DNA from: Pseudomonadota bacterium
Lineage (GTDB): Bacteria > Desulfobacterota > Binatia > Binatales > Binataceae
DNA length: 64,000 nucleotides
Direction of reading: 5' to 3'
Assembly: GCA_021325025.1 (NCBI GenBank)
Contig: JAJPHZ010000030.1
Location: forward strand, 45,121 to 109,120
This document shows, piece by piece, positions 55,147 through 64,000 of the stretch. The notes beneath the pieces are model-generated. The model was not told the origin of the DNA and ran no database searches. It was given only the letters and a program-made list of their open reading frames with translations. The first letter of the stretch is position 1, and each line of letters starts with the position of its first letter. The position numbers were made by a program, and so were the translations under genes.

Positions 55147-55923
55147 TCACACCGCGACGGCTCTGCTGGCAACACGCACGGCGGCCAGATAGGTGACGAG
55201 CGCGAAGGCGACGGTCAGGACGGTGGAGAAGGTCAGGTCGGGCAGCGAACCCAGGGAGCCGGGATGGGCGAGGTAGAGGCTCTCGCGCAGGGCCGCCATT
55301 CCATAGGTCATCGGGTTCAGCCGCATCACCCACGCCAGCCATCCGGGGGCGCCGGCGGCGGGAAAGAACGCGCCCGACAGCATCCAGATCGGCAGCAGGA
55401 TCAGGTTCATGATCGCGTGGAAACCCTGCGTTGAATCGATCCGCCAGGCGATGATCAGGCCCAGGTTGGTCAGCGCGAATGCCACCAGCGCCATGATCAC
55501 GATGGTGGCCGCCACCGCCGACAGGCTGAGCGCCACGCCCGCAATCGGCGCCAGCAGCAGGAAAATGATGCCCTGCATGAGGGCCAGCGTGGTGCCGCCC
55601 AACGCCTGGCTCATCACGATGGAGGTGCGCGCAATCGGCGCCACCAGCACGCCCTGAAGGAAGCCCTGCTTGCGATCCTCGATGGTCGAGATGGTGGCGA
55701 AAATCGCCGTGAACAACAGCACCAGCGCGATCACGCCCGGATAGAAGTATTCGGCGTAGCTGACGGTCCCAGGGGTGCCGGCGGGACGAAAGGAGGCGTT
55801 AAAGCCAACGCCCAGTAGCGCCCAGAACACCAAAGGCTGCAAAAAAGCCCCGGTTACGCGGCTGCGCTGGCGCACAAACCGCACCACCTCCCGCTTCCAC
55901 AGCGTGTAAATTTGCAGTAGCAC
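55147..55923 (-). CDS. ABC-2 type transporter permease
   Basis: The 258-residue protein opens at GTG. It has an N-terminal cytoplasmic part (LWKREVVRFVRQRSRVTGAFLQPLVFW), about six spans and the conserved segment IEDRKQGFLQGVLVAPIARTSIVMSQALGGT. It pairs with the adjacent ATPase (4-base gap) to form an exporter of the drug, lipid or polysaccharide type. Exact cargo unknown. Confidence 0.92.
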   Translation of the reverse strand: MLLQIYTLWKREVVRFVRQRSRVTGAFLQPLVFWALLGVGFNASFRPAGTPGTVSYAEYFYPGVIALVLLFTAIFATISTIEDRKQGFLQGVLVAPIARTSIVMSQALGGTTLALMQGIIFLLLAPIAGVALSLSAVAATIVIMALVAFALTNLGLIIAWRIDSTQGFHAIMNLILLPIWMLSGAFFPAAGAPGWLAWVMRLNPMTYGMAALRESLYLAHPGSLGSLPDLTFSTVLTVAFALVTYLAAVRVASRAVAV

Positions 55924-55927
55924 AACT

Positions 55928-56935
55928 CTACTCGCCGGCGCTGTCCGCAGTGCCCTCGATGAAGAACCGGCGGCCGGTCAGATGCACGAACACGTCCTCC
56001 AGCGTCGGCTTGCCGAAGGTCACACTCTCGATCTGATCGCCGAAAGCCTCGACCAGGTCGCGCACCAGCTCATGGCCGCGCTGGCGCTCGATGCGGATCG
56101 TTCCGTCCACCAGCGTGCCTTTGATCGCCAATGCGGCATCGATCCTTGCCATCAACGTCCCCGGGTCACCGGCGCTGCGCACCGCCACCACGTCGCCGCC
56201 GATGCGCTCCTTGAGCTCGCCCGGCGGCGCGATCGCCACCATGCGGCCCTCATTGAGGATCGCAATCCGATCGCAGCGCTCAGCCTCTTCCATGTAATGT
56301 GTGGTCAGCACGATCGTAACACCGTCCGTGCGCCGCAGATGGGCCAGGTAATCGTTGAATTCGCGCCGCGCCCCCGGATCCAATCCGGTGCTGGGCTCGT
56401 CAAGCAGCAACAGCTCGGGCTGATGGAGCAGCGCTTTGGCAAGTTCCGTGCGCCGGCGCAACCCGCCCGACAGCGTCTCGACCCGGTCGCGGGCACGGTC
56501 GCTCAGCCCGACGCGGGCCAGCATCTCGGCGCTGCGTGCGCGCAGACGGCTGCCGCGCAGACCGTACAGATGTCCGTGATGTTCGAGGTTCTCGGCCACC
56601 GTCAGCTTGTCGTCGAGGCTGGGATGCTGGAACACGACGCCCATGCGGCGCTGGATGTCCGCTCGCTCACGCCTCAGGTCGCGTCCCAGTATGCGCACCG
56701 TCCCGGCCTGACATGGCACCAGGGTTGACAGCACCTTGAACAGAGTGGTCTTGCCGCCGCCGTTGGGGCCCAAAAAGCCGAATATCTCGCCGCGTGCGAT
56801 CGAGAAGCTGACGTCGTTGAGCGCGTGACGCTCGCCGTAAAAGAAGTTGATGGCGTGCCCCTCCAGCGCGGGCTCTGGAGCCGGCTGCGGGAGTTCGGCG
56901 CGAGATGCTGAGCTGGCGGCGGAAGCGATAGCCAT
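55928..56935 (-). CDS. ABC transporter ATP-binding protein (ABC-2 type exporter)
   Basis: 335 residues. Walker A GPNGGGKTT (about 55-63), signature LSGGLRRRTELAKALL, Walker B LLLLDEPSTGLDPG and H-loop THY are all canonical. The C-terminal FGKPTLEDVFVHLTGRRF is typical of the CcmA/NatA group with a permease partner. It leads the two-gene operon with the permease. Confidence 0.94.
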   Translation of the reverse strand: MAIASAASSASRAELPQPAPEPALEGHAINFFYGERHALNDVSFSIARGEIFGFLGPNGGGKTTLFKVLSTLVPCQAGTVRILGRDLRRERADIQRRMGVVFQHPSLDDKLTVAENLEHHGHLYGLRGSRLRARSAEMLARVGLSDRARDRVETLSGGLRRRTELAKALLHQPELLLLDEPSTGLDPGARREFNDYLAHLRRTDGVTIVLTTHYMEEAERCDRIAILNEGRMVAIAPPGELKERIGGDVVAVRSAGDPGTLMARIDAALAIKGTLVDGTIRIERQRGHELVRDLVEAFGDQIESVTFGKPTLEDVFVHLTGRRFFIEGTADSAGE

Positions 56936-57258
56936 CGAACGCGATTATCACGCGCGAACAAGTTCGGAGCAATGGCACAACCAGCGCATTTCACCAGCGC
57001 GCAGACGCTTGCGGTGGCGCCGAATTGGCATCGGAACACGCGCTGCAATCCTGACTTTATTGCTAGGAATTCGACGCGTGCTGTACAAAATTAATCAGCA
57101 TTTTGATGAAAGAAACGGCCTGCGATGCCCCGTCTTTTCTCAAATCGCTCCTGGCTTCATCACCTGATCGTGACCGTGCTCGCCCGCTGGCTTCACCCGG
57201 CGCCGGCGGCGGCCGGCCAGCTATCGGTCACTGCTTCGTGACACACCGGCTTCCAAAG
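56936..57258. other. Gap before the hairpins, nothing clear
   Basis: About 320 bases upstream of the ABC genes' start. It should hold their promoter. No -35/-10 pair, RNA gene or coding frame is convincing. Confidence 0.4.
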
Positions 57259-57295
57259 GAGCTGCGGGCGCGCCAGGGGGGCGCGCCCGCAGCTC
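57259..57295. terminator. 16-bp perfect hairpin (first of two)
   Basis: Arms 57259-57274 and 57280-57295 pair perfectly over a five-base loop. The stem is mostly G:C. It lies downstream of hppA (minus strand). There is no long T-run. Confidence 0.65.
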
Positions 57296-57312
57296 GAAGC
57301 CACTAAAGTGCG

Positions 57313-57361
57313 GGGGCCGGGGCCGCGCGGCGCGCGATGCGCGCCGCGCGGCCCCGGCCCC
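57313..57361. terminator. 23-bp perfect GC-only hairpin downstream of hppA
   Basis: Arms 57313-57335 and 57339-57361 are exact complements, all G and C, with a three-base GAT loop. It starts 36 bases after the hppA stop. The stem is far longer than a normal terminator. It may also act as an mRNA stabiliser. Confidence 0.65.
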
Positions 57362-57397
57362 TTGTAGCCTGCGACTGTTGTTCGTCCCAGGCTGACT

Positions 57398-59683
57398 TCA
57401 GGCTGCCGCCTTCGTCGTGGCGCCGCCGCCCGCCTCCTCCGCGATCGAGCCTTTCTTGGAGAACGCCACCGCCACGCCCAGCAGCACCACCGACAGCACC
57501 ACGATCAGCACCCGCCCCGCGGTGACTTCGCCGATCGCCGCGGGCGCAAAGGGCGCTGCCAGGATGCCCACCAGGTTCATCACCTTGATCATCGGGTTGA
57601 GCGCCGGCCCCGCGGTGTCCTTGAACGGGTCGCCCACGGTGTCGCCCACTACCGCGGCCTTGTGAACGTCGGTGCCTTTGCCACCCAGAAATCCGTCTTC
57701 GACTTTCTTCTTGGCATTATCCCACGTGGCGCCCGCGTTGGACATGAACACGGCCATCAACTGACCGGTCAGGATGGTGCCACCCAGAAATCCGCCCAGC
57801 GCTCCCGCGCCCAGCCCGAAGCCGACCAGCAAGGGAGCGAATACCGCCAGGATTCCAGGGCCCAGCAGCTCCTTTTGCGCGGTCGCCGTGACGATTTCAA
57901 CGCACCGTCCGTAGTCGGGCTTTTCCTTGTACTCCATGATTCCGGGGTGCTCGCGGAACTGGCGGCGCACCTCGACCACCACCTGATAGGCGGCGCGGCC
58001 TACGGCCTTGATTGCGAAGGAGCTGAACAAAAACGGCACCGCGCCGCCGATCAGCAGCCCGACGAACACGGTCGGCATATTGATCTGAACGCCGAGGTCG
58101 CCCAGATGCGCCTCATCGATGAAGGAGCGGAACAGCGACACCGCTGCGATAACCGCAGTGGCAATCGCCAGCCCCTTGGTCAGCGCCTTGGTGGTGTTGC
58201 CGATCGCGTCCATCCACGACAGCGTGCGCGACGCTTCCTCCTGGTGAATCCCGCCCATCTCGAAGATGCCGTGCGCATTGTCGGTGATGGGTCCGTAGGT
58301 ATCCATCGCCAGGATGAATCCGGTGGTCGTCAGCAAGCCCAGTCCGGTCAACGCGATCCCGTAGAACTGCAACGCCACTGAGTCGCGGAAAATCACCATC
58401 GCGGTAATGATCGAAACGGCAATGACGACCAGCGCCCACACTGAGGACTCCAGTCCTTCCGCCATGCCCGACAGAATCAACGTCGCGGGCCCGGTCTTGG
58501 CAGAGGTGGCGCATTCGGTCACCGGTCCTTTATCGGGATGCGTGAAGTAGTTGGTCAGCCACAGGGTGACCACGGCCAGGACGATGCCCACCGACGCGGT
58601 GACCGCAAAGCGCCAGTCGGGCCGGCCGGTGACCGGATCGGTCAGATAGAAGTAATTGACAATGAAGAAGCCGATGATCGAGGCCACCGCGGAGGCGACA
58701 TAGCCGTTGATGATTGGCCGCATCGGGTCGCGCATCGTGCTGCCCGCCGGGACACGCACTGCCATGATGCCGATAATCGAGGAGAAGACGCCCACCGCGC
58801 GCAGGATCATGGCAAAAATGATCAGCTTGAGCGCGAACGCGCCGGCGCCTGCCGCGCCGCCGTAGGCAGCGATGAAGTCCTTTTCGCCCAAAGCGTAGGC
58901 AGCCAGGATAATAGCGGCGACCAGGGTTACTTCGTAGGACTCGAACACGTCCGCCGCCATCCCCGCACAGTCGCCCACGTTGTCACCGACGTTATCCGCG
59001 ATGGTGGCGGCGTTGCGCGGGTCGTCCTCCGGGATGCCGGCTTCGACCTTGCCGACCAGGTCGCCGCCCACATCGGCCGCCTTGGTGTAGATGCCGCCGC
59101 CCACGCGCATGAACAGCGCCGCCAGCGAACCGCCGAAGCCGAACCCGACCAACACCTTCATCGCGTTCTCGCGGAAGATCAGAAAGATGATGGTGGCGCC
59201 CAGCAGTCCCAGTCCGACGGTGAACATGCCCGACACGCCGCCGGCCTTAAACGCCAGCTCCATCGCATCCTTGAAGCTGCTCAGCGCGGCATTGGCGCTG
59301 CGCACGTTGCCCTTGACGGCCAGCCACATGCCCACGAATCCGGCGCCATAGGAGGCGCTGACGCCCATCAGAAAGGCCACGGAAATCCCCAGCGGCAGCG
59401 CCAGACCCGAGTAAACGTGGCGATACATGAAGAACAGGGCAATAAAGATGAAGCCGACAAACCAGCGCATGGTCCTGACCTGCTGACGCAGGTAAGCCAT
59501 CGCGCCCTCTTCCACCGCCTCCGCCACGTCGGTCATCGACTTGGCGCCGGGACTGGCCGCCAGCACGATGCGGACCAGATACAGTCCATAGCCCAGCGCT
59601 GCGATTGCTGACAGCAAGACCAGCCACAGGATCAGCACCTGGCCGCCCGAGAGGACTGGCAAAACAATATTTGACTCGCTCAT
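57398..59683 (-). CDS. hppA: Membrane-bound proton-translocating pyrophosphatase, K+-independent type
   Basis: The 761-residue protein has about 16 membrane spans and the pyrophosphate-binding signature DNVGDNVGDCAGMAADVFES (about 225-245). GVFSSIIGI, EDDPRNAATIADNVG and GDTVGDPFKDTAGPALNP complete the active site. It hydrolyses pyrophosphate and pumps protons. Lys in GNTTKALTKG marks the K+-independent class, since K+-dependent enzymes have Ala there. It spares ATP under energy limitation. No neighbour is functionally linked. Confidence 0.95.
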   Translation of the reverse strand: MSESNIVLPVLSGGQVLILWLVLLSAIAALGYGLYLVRIVLAASPGAKSMTDVAEAVEEGAMAYLRQQVRTMRWFVGFIFIALFFMYRHVYSGLALPLGISVAFLMGVSASYGAGFVGMWLAVKGNVRSANAALSSFKDAMELAFKAGGVSGMFTVGLGLLGATIIFLIFRENAMKVLVGFGFGGSLAALFMRVGGGIYTKAADVGGDLVGKVEAGIPEDDPRNAATIADNVGDNVGDCAGMAADVFESYEVTLVAAIILAAYALGEKDFIAAYGGAAGAGAFALKLIIFAMILRAVGVFSSIIGIMAVRVPAGSTMRDPMRPIINGYVASAVASIIGFFIVNYFYLTDPVTGRPDWRFAVTASVGIVLAVVTLWLTNYFTHPDKGPVTECATSAKTGPATLILSGMAEGLESSVWALVVIAVSIITAMVIFRDSVALQFYGIALTGLGLLTTTGFILAMDTYGPITDNAHGIFEMGGIHQEEASRTLSWMDAIGNTTKALTKGLAIATAVIAAVSLFRSFIDEAHLGDLGVQINMPTVFVGLLIGGAVPFLFSSFAIKAVGRAAYQVVVEVRRQFREHPGIMEYKEKPDYGRCVEIVTATAQKELLGPGILAVFAPLLVGFGLGAGALGGFLGGTILTGQLMAVFMSNAGATWDNAKKKVEDGFLGGKGTDVHKAAVVGDTVGDPFKDTAGPALNPMIKVMNLVGILAAPFAPAAIGEVTAGRVLIVVLSVVLLGVAVAFSKKGSIAEEAGGGATTKAAA

Positions 59684-60033
59684 TTACCGATGTCTCCGAT
59701 GTCTCCTGATGGCTCCGTTCTTCGCCGGATCGGCCGGAGGAAGCAGCCGGCCGACTTTCGATCGGTGAAGGACGGGCCCGTGCACGACCGAAATATTTTG
59801 CGCGAAAGCCTACGAGTTTCGCCGACTCAAGTCCAGCCACCTGCTCACATATAATGGCTGCCGACGCAGCCGGTAGCATCGGTTGTCGCCATTTGGCGCA
59901 GCCGCACCGCTCGCTCAAGTTGACTCATTGTTATCCTGTGCCTTTGGTGCGGCTTTGGGAAGAGTCGCAGCGGCACGGCATGTTGATCCAACGCCGCGGC
60001 TTATGTTTAGCTCAAAACTCTGACAGGCAGCCC
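59684..60033. other. Divergent intergenic region between hppA and tig
   Basis: 350 bases. A perfect -10 hexamer TATAAT (59850-59855) is on the plus strand, but no convincing -35 lies 16-18 bases upstream. It may be a tig promoter. Another weak pair (TTGATC, TTTAGC) occurs nearer the tig start. No RNA gene was seen. Confidence 0.4.
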
Positions 60034-61398
60034 ATGAATATCAATGTCGAAAGTTCCTCCCCGCTTCGCCGCAAGGTTACCATCGAACTCGATCAGGACG
60101 AGATCGCACAGGAGCTGGAGCGCTCCTATGCGCAACTGCGCCGCTCGGTGCATCTGAAAGGATTTCGTCCCGGCCGCGCGCCGCGCCAGATCCTGGAGCG
60201 GCTGTTTGGCGACCAGGTCCGCGGCGAAGTCATCCAGAAACTCATCAAGGAGTCCACTGAAAAGGCCCTCAGCGAACACAACCTGGTGCCGGTGGCTGAG
60301 CCTGAAATCGTCACCGAAGAGACCGACCTCAACAAGACGCTGCGCTTTGCCGCGGTGTTCGATATCAGGCCTGAAATCACCGTCAAGGATTACGAGAACC
60401 TCAAGGTTCCCCGCCAGGAGGTATCGGTCAGCGAGGAGCAGGTCGACGCCGCGCTGCAGCGGCTGCGCGAGCGGCTGGCGCCGCTCAAGAAGGTGGAAGA
60501 CCGCACCCGCGTGGAACCGGGCGATTTCGTAATCGCGGAACTGGAGGCCTTCGCCGACGGTGCGCCGATTGCGGGCAGCAAGCTGGAGTCGCGTCTGCTC
60601 GAGGTTTCCGACAAGGCCATCGCGCACGGCCTGCATGAAGTGCTGACCGGCGCCGAGGTGGGCGTTGCGGGCAGCGCACGGCGCAGCTATCCGGCCGACT
60701 ATGGCGAAAAGGATTTGGCGGGCAAGGAGGTGGAATGGCGCTACACGGTCAAGGAAATCTTCCGCCGCGAGCTGCCCAAACTCGACGATGAATTCGCCAA
60801 GGATCAAGGCGAGTTCCAAAGCCTGGCTGAGCTGCGCGAGCGGCTGCGCCACAACCTGCTCACACAGGCGCGCCAGGAGGCCGATGCCAAAGTGCGCCAG
60901 GGTCTGCTCGAGATTGTCCTGGAGCGCAACCCGGTGGAAATTCCGCAGTCGCTGATCGAACGCGAGCAGCGCGTGCTGGAGGCGGAGTTCGCCGCTACCT
61001 TGCAGGCGGGCGGGATGCCCGCCGAGCAGGCGATGGAGACCGCGCACAAAAGCCACGATGAATTCCGGGCGCGCGCCGAAAAACGCGCGCACAGCGCGCT
61101 GATTCTCGACGCGCTGGCGGCTCAGGAGAAGATCGAGGTCAGCGACGAAGAGCTGGCCGAACGCATCGCCGCCATCGTCGCCCAGTCGGGCCGCGACCGC
61201 GAGCGCGCGGCGGGCTTCTATAATAAGGAAGAAAACCGCGCCGCGCTGCGCGCTTCGATGCGCCGCGAAAAGACCCTCGACCTGTTGCTGGAGCGGGCGC
61301 AAAAGGATGACAGTCAGAGCGCCGGCGCGCAGGCCGGCGGCGAGAGCGTTGGCGGCGGTGAAGGCGGCGGCAGCGCCGGCTCGGGCGAGTCCGCCTGA
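60034..61398 (+). CDS. tig: Trigger factor (ribosome-associated chaperone)
   Basis: 454 residues. The N-terminal ribosome-binding domain carries [21 protein letters not shown] (the GFRxGxxP signature at about 43-50), followed by the FKBP-like PPIase domain and a C-terminal helical domain. It ends in an unusual Gly/Ser/Glu-rich tail. It holds nascent chains and assists folding. The start [15 protein letters not shown] is the standard family N-terminus. The order tig-clpP-clpX-lon is common in bacteria. Confidence 0.95.
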   Translation: MNINVESSSPLRRKVTIELDQDEIAQELERSYAQLRRSVHLKGFRPGRAPRQILERLFGDQVRGEVIQKLIKESTEKALSEHNLVPVAEPEIVTEETDLNKTLRFAAVFDIRPEITVKDYENLKVPRQEVSVSEEQVDAALQRLRERLAPLKKVEDRTRVEPGDFVIAELEAFADGAPIAGSKLESRLLEVSDKAIAHGLHEVLTGAEVGVAGSARRSYPADYGEKDLAGKEVEWRYTVKEIFRRELPKLDDEFAKDQGEFQSLAELRERLRHNLLTQARQEADAKVRQGLLEIVLERNPVEIPQSLIEREQRVLEAEFAATLQAGGMPAEQAMETAHKSHDEFRARAEKRAHSALILDALAAQEKIEVSDEELAERIAAIVAQSGRDRERAAGFYNKEENRAALRASMRREKTLDLLLERAQKDDSQSAGAQAGGESVGGGEGGGSAGSGESA

Positions 61399-61508
61399 AT
61401 GGGCGCGAGCCGGACCCAATGTTGCCCATTAATTTCAAACTGGATACAATCATGTTAGCGCGGGAGTGCGCGGGGGTTTTGGGGCAAAATGCGTCGCCGC
61501 ATGGCGTT

Positions 61509-62105
61509 ATGAGCAATCTGGTTCCAATTGTAATCGAGCAGACCGGCCGTGGAGAACGCGCTTATGACATTTACTCGCGGCTGCTGAAGGACCGGATCGT
61601 TTTTCTGGGTAGCGAAGTCAATGACGACGTCGCCAATCTGATCACCGCACAGTTCCTCTTTTTGGAGTCCGAGGATCCCGAAAAGGAAATCGCCTTTTAC
61701 ATCAACTCGCCGGGAGGTTCGATCACGGCGGGACTGGCGATTTACGACACCATGCAGTTCATCAAGCCGCCGGTGTCGACCTTGTGCCTGGGCCAGGCGG
61801 CGAGCATGGGTGCGCTGCTGCTGGCCTCGGGGCAGAAGGGTCGGCGCTACGCCCTGCCCCATTCCCGCATCATGATCCATCAGCCGCTGGGCGGCGCGCA
61901 GGGCCAGGCCACCGATATCGACATCCAGGCGCGTGAAATCCTGCGGATGCGTGAGGAACTCAACAATCTTTTCGTCAAACACACAGGGCAAAGTTTGCGC
62001 AAAATCGAAAAGGACACCGACCGCGACCTGTTCATGGGGCCCGAACAGGCGGTTGAATACGGAATCGTTGATGAGGTAATCGTAAGCCGGGGGTCCTCCA
62101 AGTGA
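61509..62105 (+). CDS. clpP: ATP-dependent Clp protease proteolytic subunit
   Basis: 198 residues from [11 protein letters not shown]. The Ser99/His124/Asp173 triad is present in [16 protein letters not shown] and TDRDLFM. It forms the tetradecamer chamber fed by ClpX. A longer frame from 61419 adds 30 residues without family similarity. clpX follows after 15 bases. Confidence 0.96.
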   Translation: MSNLVPIVIEQTGRGERAYDIYSRLLKDRIVFLGSEVNDDVANLITAQFLFLESEDPEKEIAFYINSPGGSITAGLAIYDTMQFIKPPVSTLCLGQAASMGALLLASGQKGRRYALPHSRIMIHQPLGGAQGQATDIDIQAREILRMREELNNLFVKHTGQSLRKIEKDTDRDLFMGPEQAVEYGIVDEVIVSRGSSK

Positions 62106-62120
62106 GGGACGGGAGGCAAT

Positions 62121-63371
<1,251 letters not shown>

Positions 63372-63395
63372 GTTCGGGGAGACTCGATAAAAAAA

Positions 63396-64000
63396 ATGCT
63401 CTTTCGCAACGACAAAAAAGACAACCGCGACAATTCACAGGCGCAGATTGTTCCACTGCTGCCCTTGCGTGAATTAATCGTTTTTCCGCACGAAGTTTAT
63501 CCGATCTTCGTGGGACGCCAGAAGTCCATCAAGGCGCTCGAAGAGGCCGAAAACCAGAAAAAACCCATCCTGCTCGCGGCCCAGAAGGACGCCAAGGTTT
63601 CAGAACCAACGCCCGACGATATCTACGCGGTCGGCACCCTGGGCGTGGTGGTGCAGCTGCTGCGTCTGCCCGACGGCACGGTCAAGGCGCTACTGGAAGG
63701 CAAGAAGCGGGCGCGCATCGTGCGCCACGTCACGGACCGCGATTTCTTCCAGGTCGAGGTCGAGGAAGTCACCGAAGTCTGCGAGCGCAACACCGAGGTG
63801 GAAGCGCTGATGCGCTCGGTGATCTCGACCTTCGACAACTATGTGCGGCTTAACAAGAAGATCCCGCCCGAGATGGTGACGTCGATCTCCGCCATCGACG
63901 ACCCGGCCTACCTGGCCGACAAGCTGGTCGGGCATCTGGGGATCAAGCTGGAAGAGAAGCAAGCCCTGCTGGAGACCGCCAATCCGGCCGAGCGCCTGGA
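63396..64000 (+). CDS. lon: Lon protease, N-terminal part (cut by window edge)
   Basis: Only about 201 residues are in the window, from ATG 63396. They match the Lon substrate-binding domain: IVPLLPLRELIVFPHEVYPIFVGRQKSIKALEEA, then VGTLGVVVQLLRLPDGTVKALLEGKKRARIV and LADKLVGHLGIKLEEKQALLE. The AAA+ and protease domains lie beyond the edge. It starts 24 bases after clpX, preceded by an A-rich leader. Confidence 0.93.
   Translation, partial: MLFRNDKKDNRDNSQAQIVPLLPLRELIVFPHEVYPIFVGRQKSIKALEEAENQKKPILLAAQKDAKVSEPTPDDIYAVGTLGVVVQLLRLPDGTVKALLEGKKRARIVRHVTDRDFFQVEVEEVTEVCERNTEVEALMRSVISTFDNYVRLNKKIPPEMVTSISAIDDPAYLADKLVGHLGIKLEEKQALLETANPAERL

Overview
The window is GC-rich, single-chromosome-style DNA with dense gene packing, many ATGA stop/start overlaps and AGGAG-type ribosome sites. 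It contains the housekeeping order tig-clpP-clpX-lon, biotin and NAD genes, and an unusually large set of CoA-transferase (CaiB/BaiF), amidohydrolase, VOC, SDR and flavin-dependent oxidoreductase genes. That mix suggests an uncultured soil or water bacterium with broad organic-acid and aromatic/xenobiotic catabolism. The repertoire is reminiscent of Candidatus Binatota or a Desulfobacterota-like lineage. This assignment is an inference from gene content only.

Region by region. (1) 1-3678: the 3' part of a gas vesicle operon: a GvpC-like tail, gvpN, a GvpV-like gene, a small zinc-ribbon gene, gvpF/L, gvpG, a short GvpA-family gene, gvpK and a GvpJ-like gene. (2) 3.7-5.0 kb: a scar region. It holds the 3' end of a group II intron (reverse-transcriptase C-terminus plus RNA hairpins, minus strand) abutting the C-terminus of a DUF1156-type DNA methylase. 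The methylase remnant is interrupted by two copies of a palindromic repeat. (3) 5-8.9 kb: an amidohydrolase, an LLM-class oxidoreductase, a fatty acid hydroxylase-family membrane protein and an enoyl-CoA hydratase. (4) 8.9-20.4 kb: a surface polysaccharide locus with a Gfo/Idh/MocA oxidoreductase, five glycosyltransferases, a Wzm/Wzt-type ABC exporter, a UDP-galactopyranose-mutase-like flavoprotein and a polytopic membrane protein. (5) 20.4-22.8 kb: CYTH protein, CoA transferase and VOC protein. (6) 22.8-24.7 kb: nadA followed by an NrtR-type regulator, with a palindrome on the nadA promoter. (7) 24.7-28.8 kb: a PCYCGC-motif protein, DedA, and an NtrB/NtrC-like sigma-54 two-component pair. (8) 28.9-36 kb: a two-domain fused CoA transferase, a gamma-glutamylcyclotransferase-like gene, then bioF-bioA-bioD with a small unknown gene and a metallo-beta-lactamase-fold protein. 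(9) 36-54.9 kb: a catabolic region with four PF04909-type amidohydrolases, an N-acyl-D-amino-acid-deacylase-like enzyme, tandem carboxymuconolactone-decarboxylase-family genes, zinc alcohol dehydrogenase plus glyoxalase I, a CoA transferase, two SDRs, DUF1329, a CocE-type hydrolase and an HSL-type esterase. (10) 55.1-59.7 kb: an ABC-2 exporter and a K+-independent H+-pumping pyrophosphatase, separated by two very strong hairpins. (11) 60-64 kb: tig, clpP, clpX and the start of lon.

How they work together. The gas vesicle genes would give buoyancy, provided the missing gvpA lies upstream. The polysaccharide genes form a coherent build-and-export module. nadA-nrtR and bioFAD are self-contained cofactor operons. 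The scattered CoA transferases, hydratase, SDRs and amidohydrolases look like parts for activating and degrading carboxylic acids, but no single pathway can be read out. No tRNA, rRNA, CRISPR array or intact transposon was seen.
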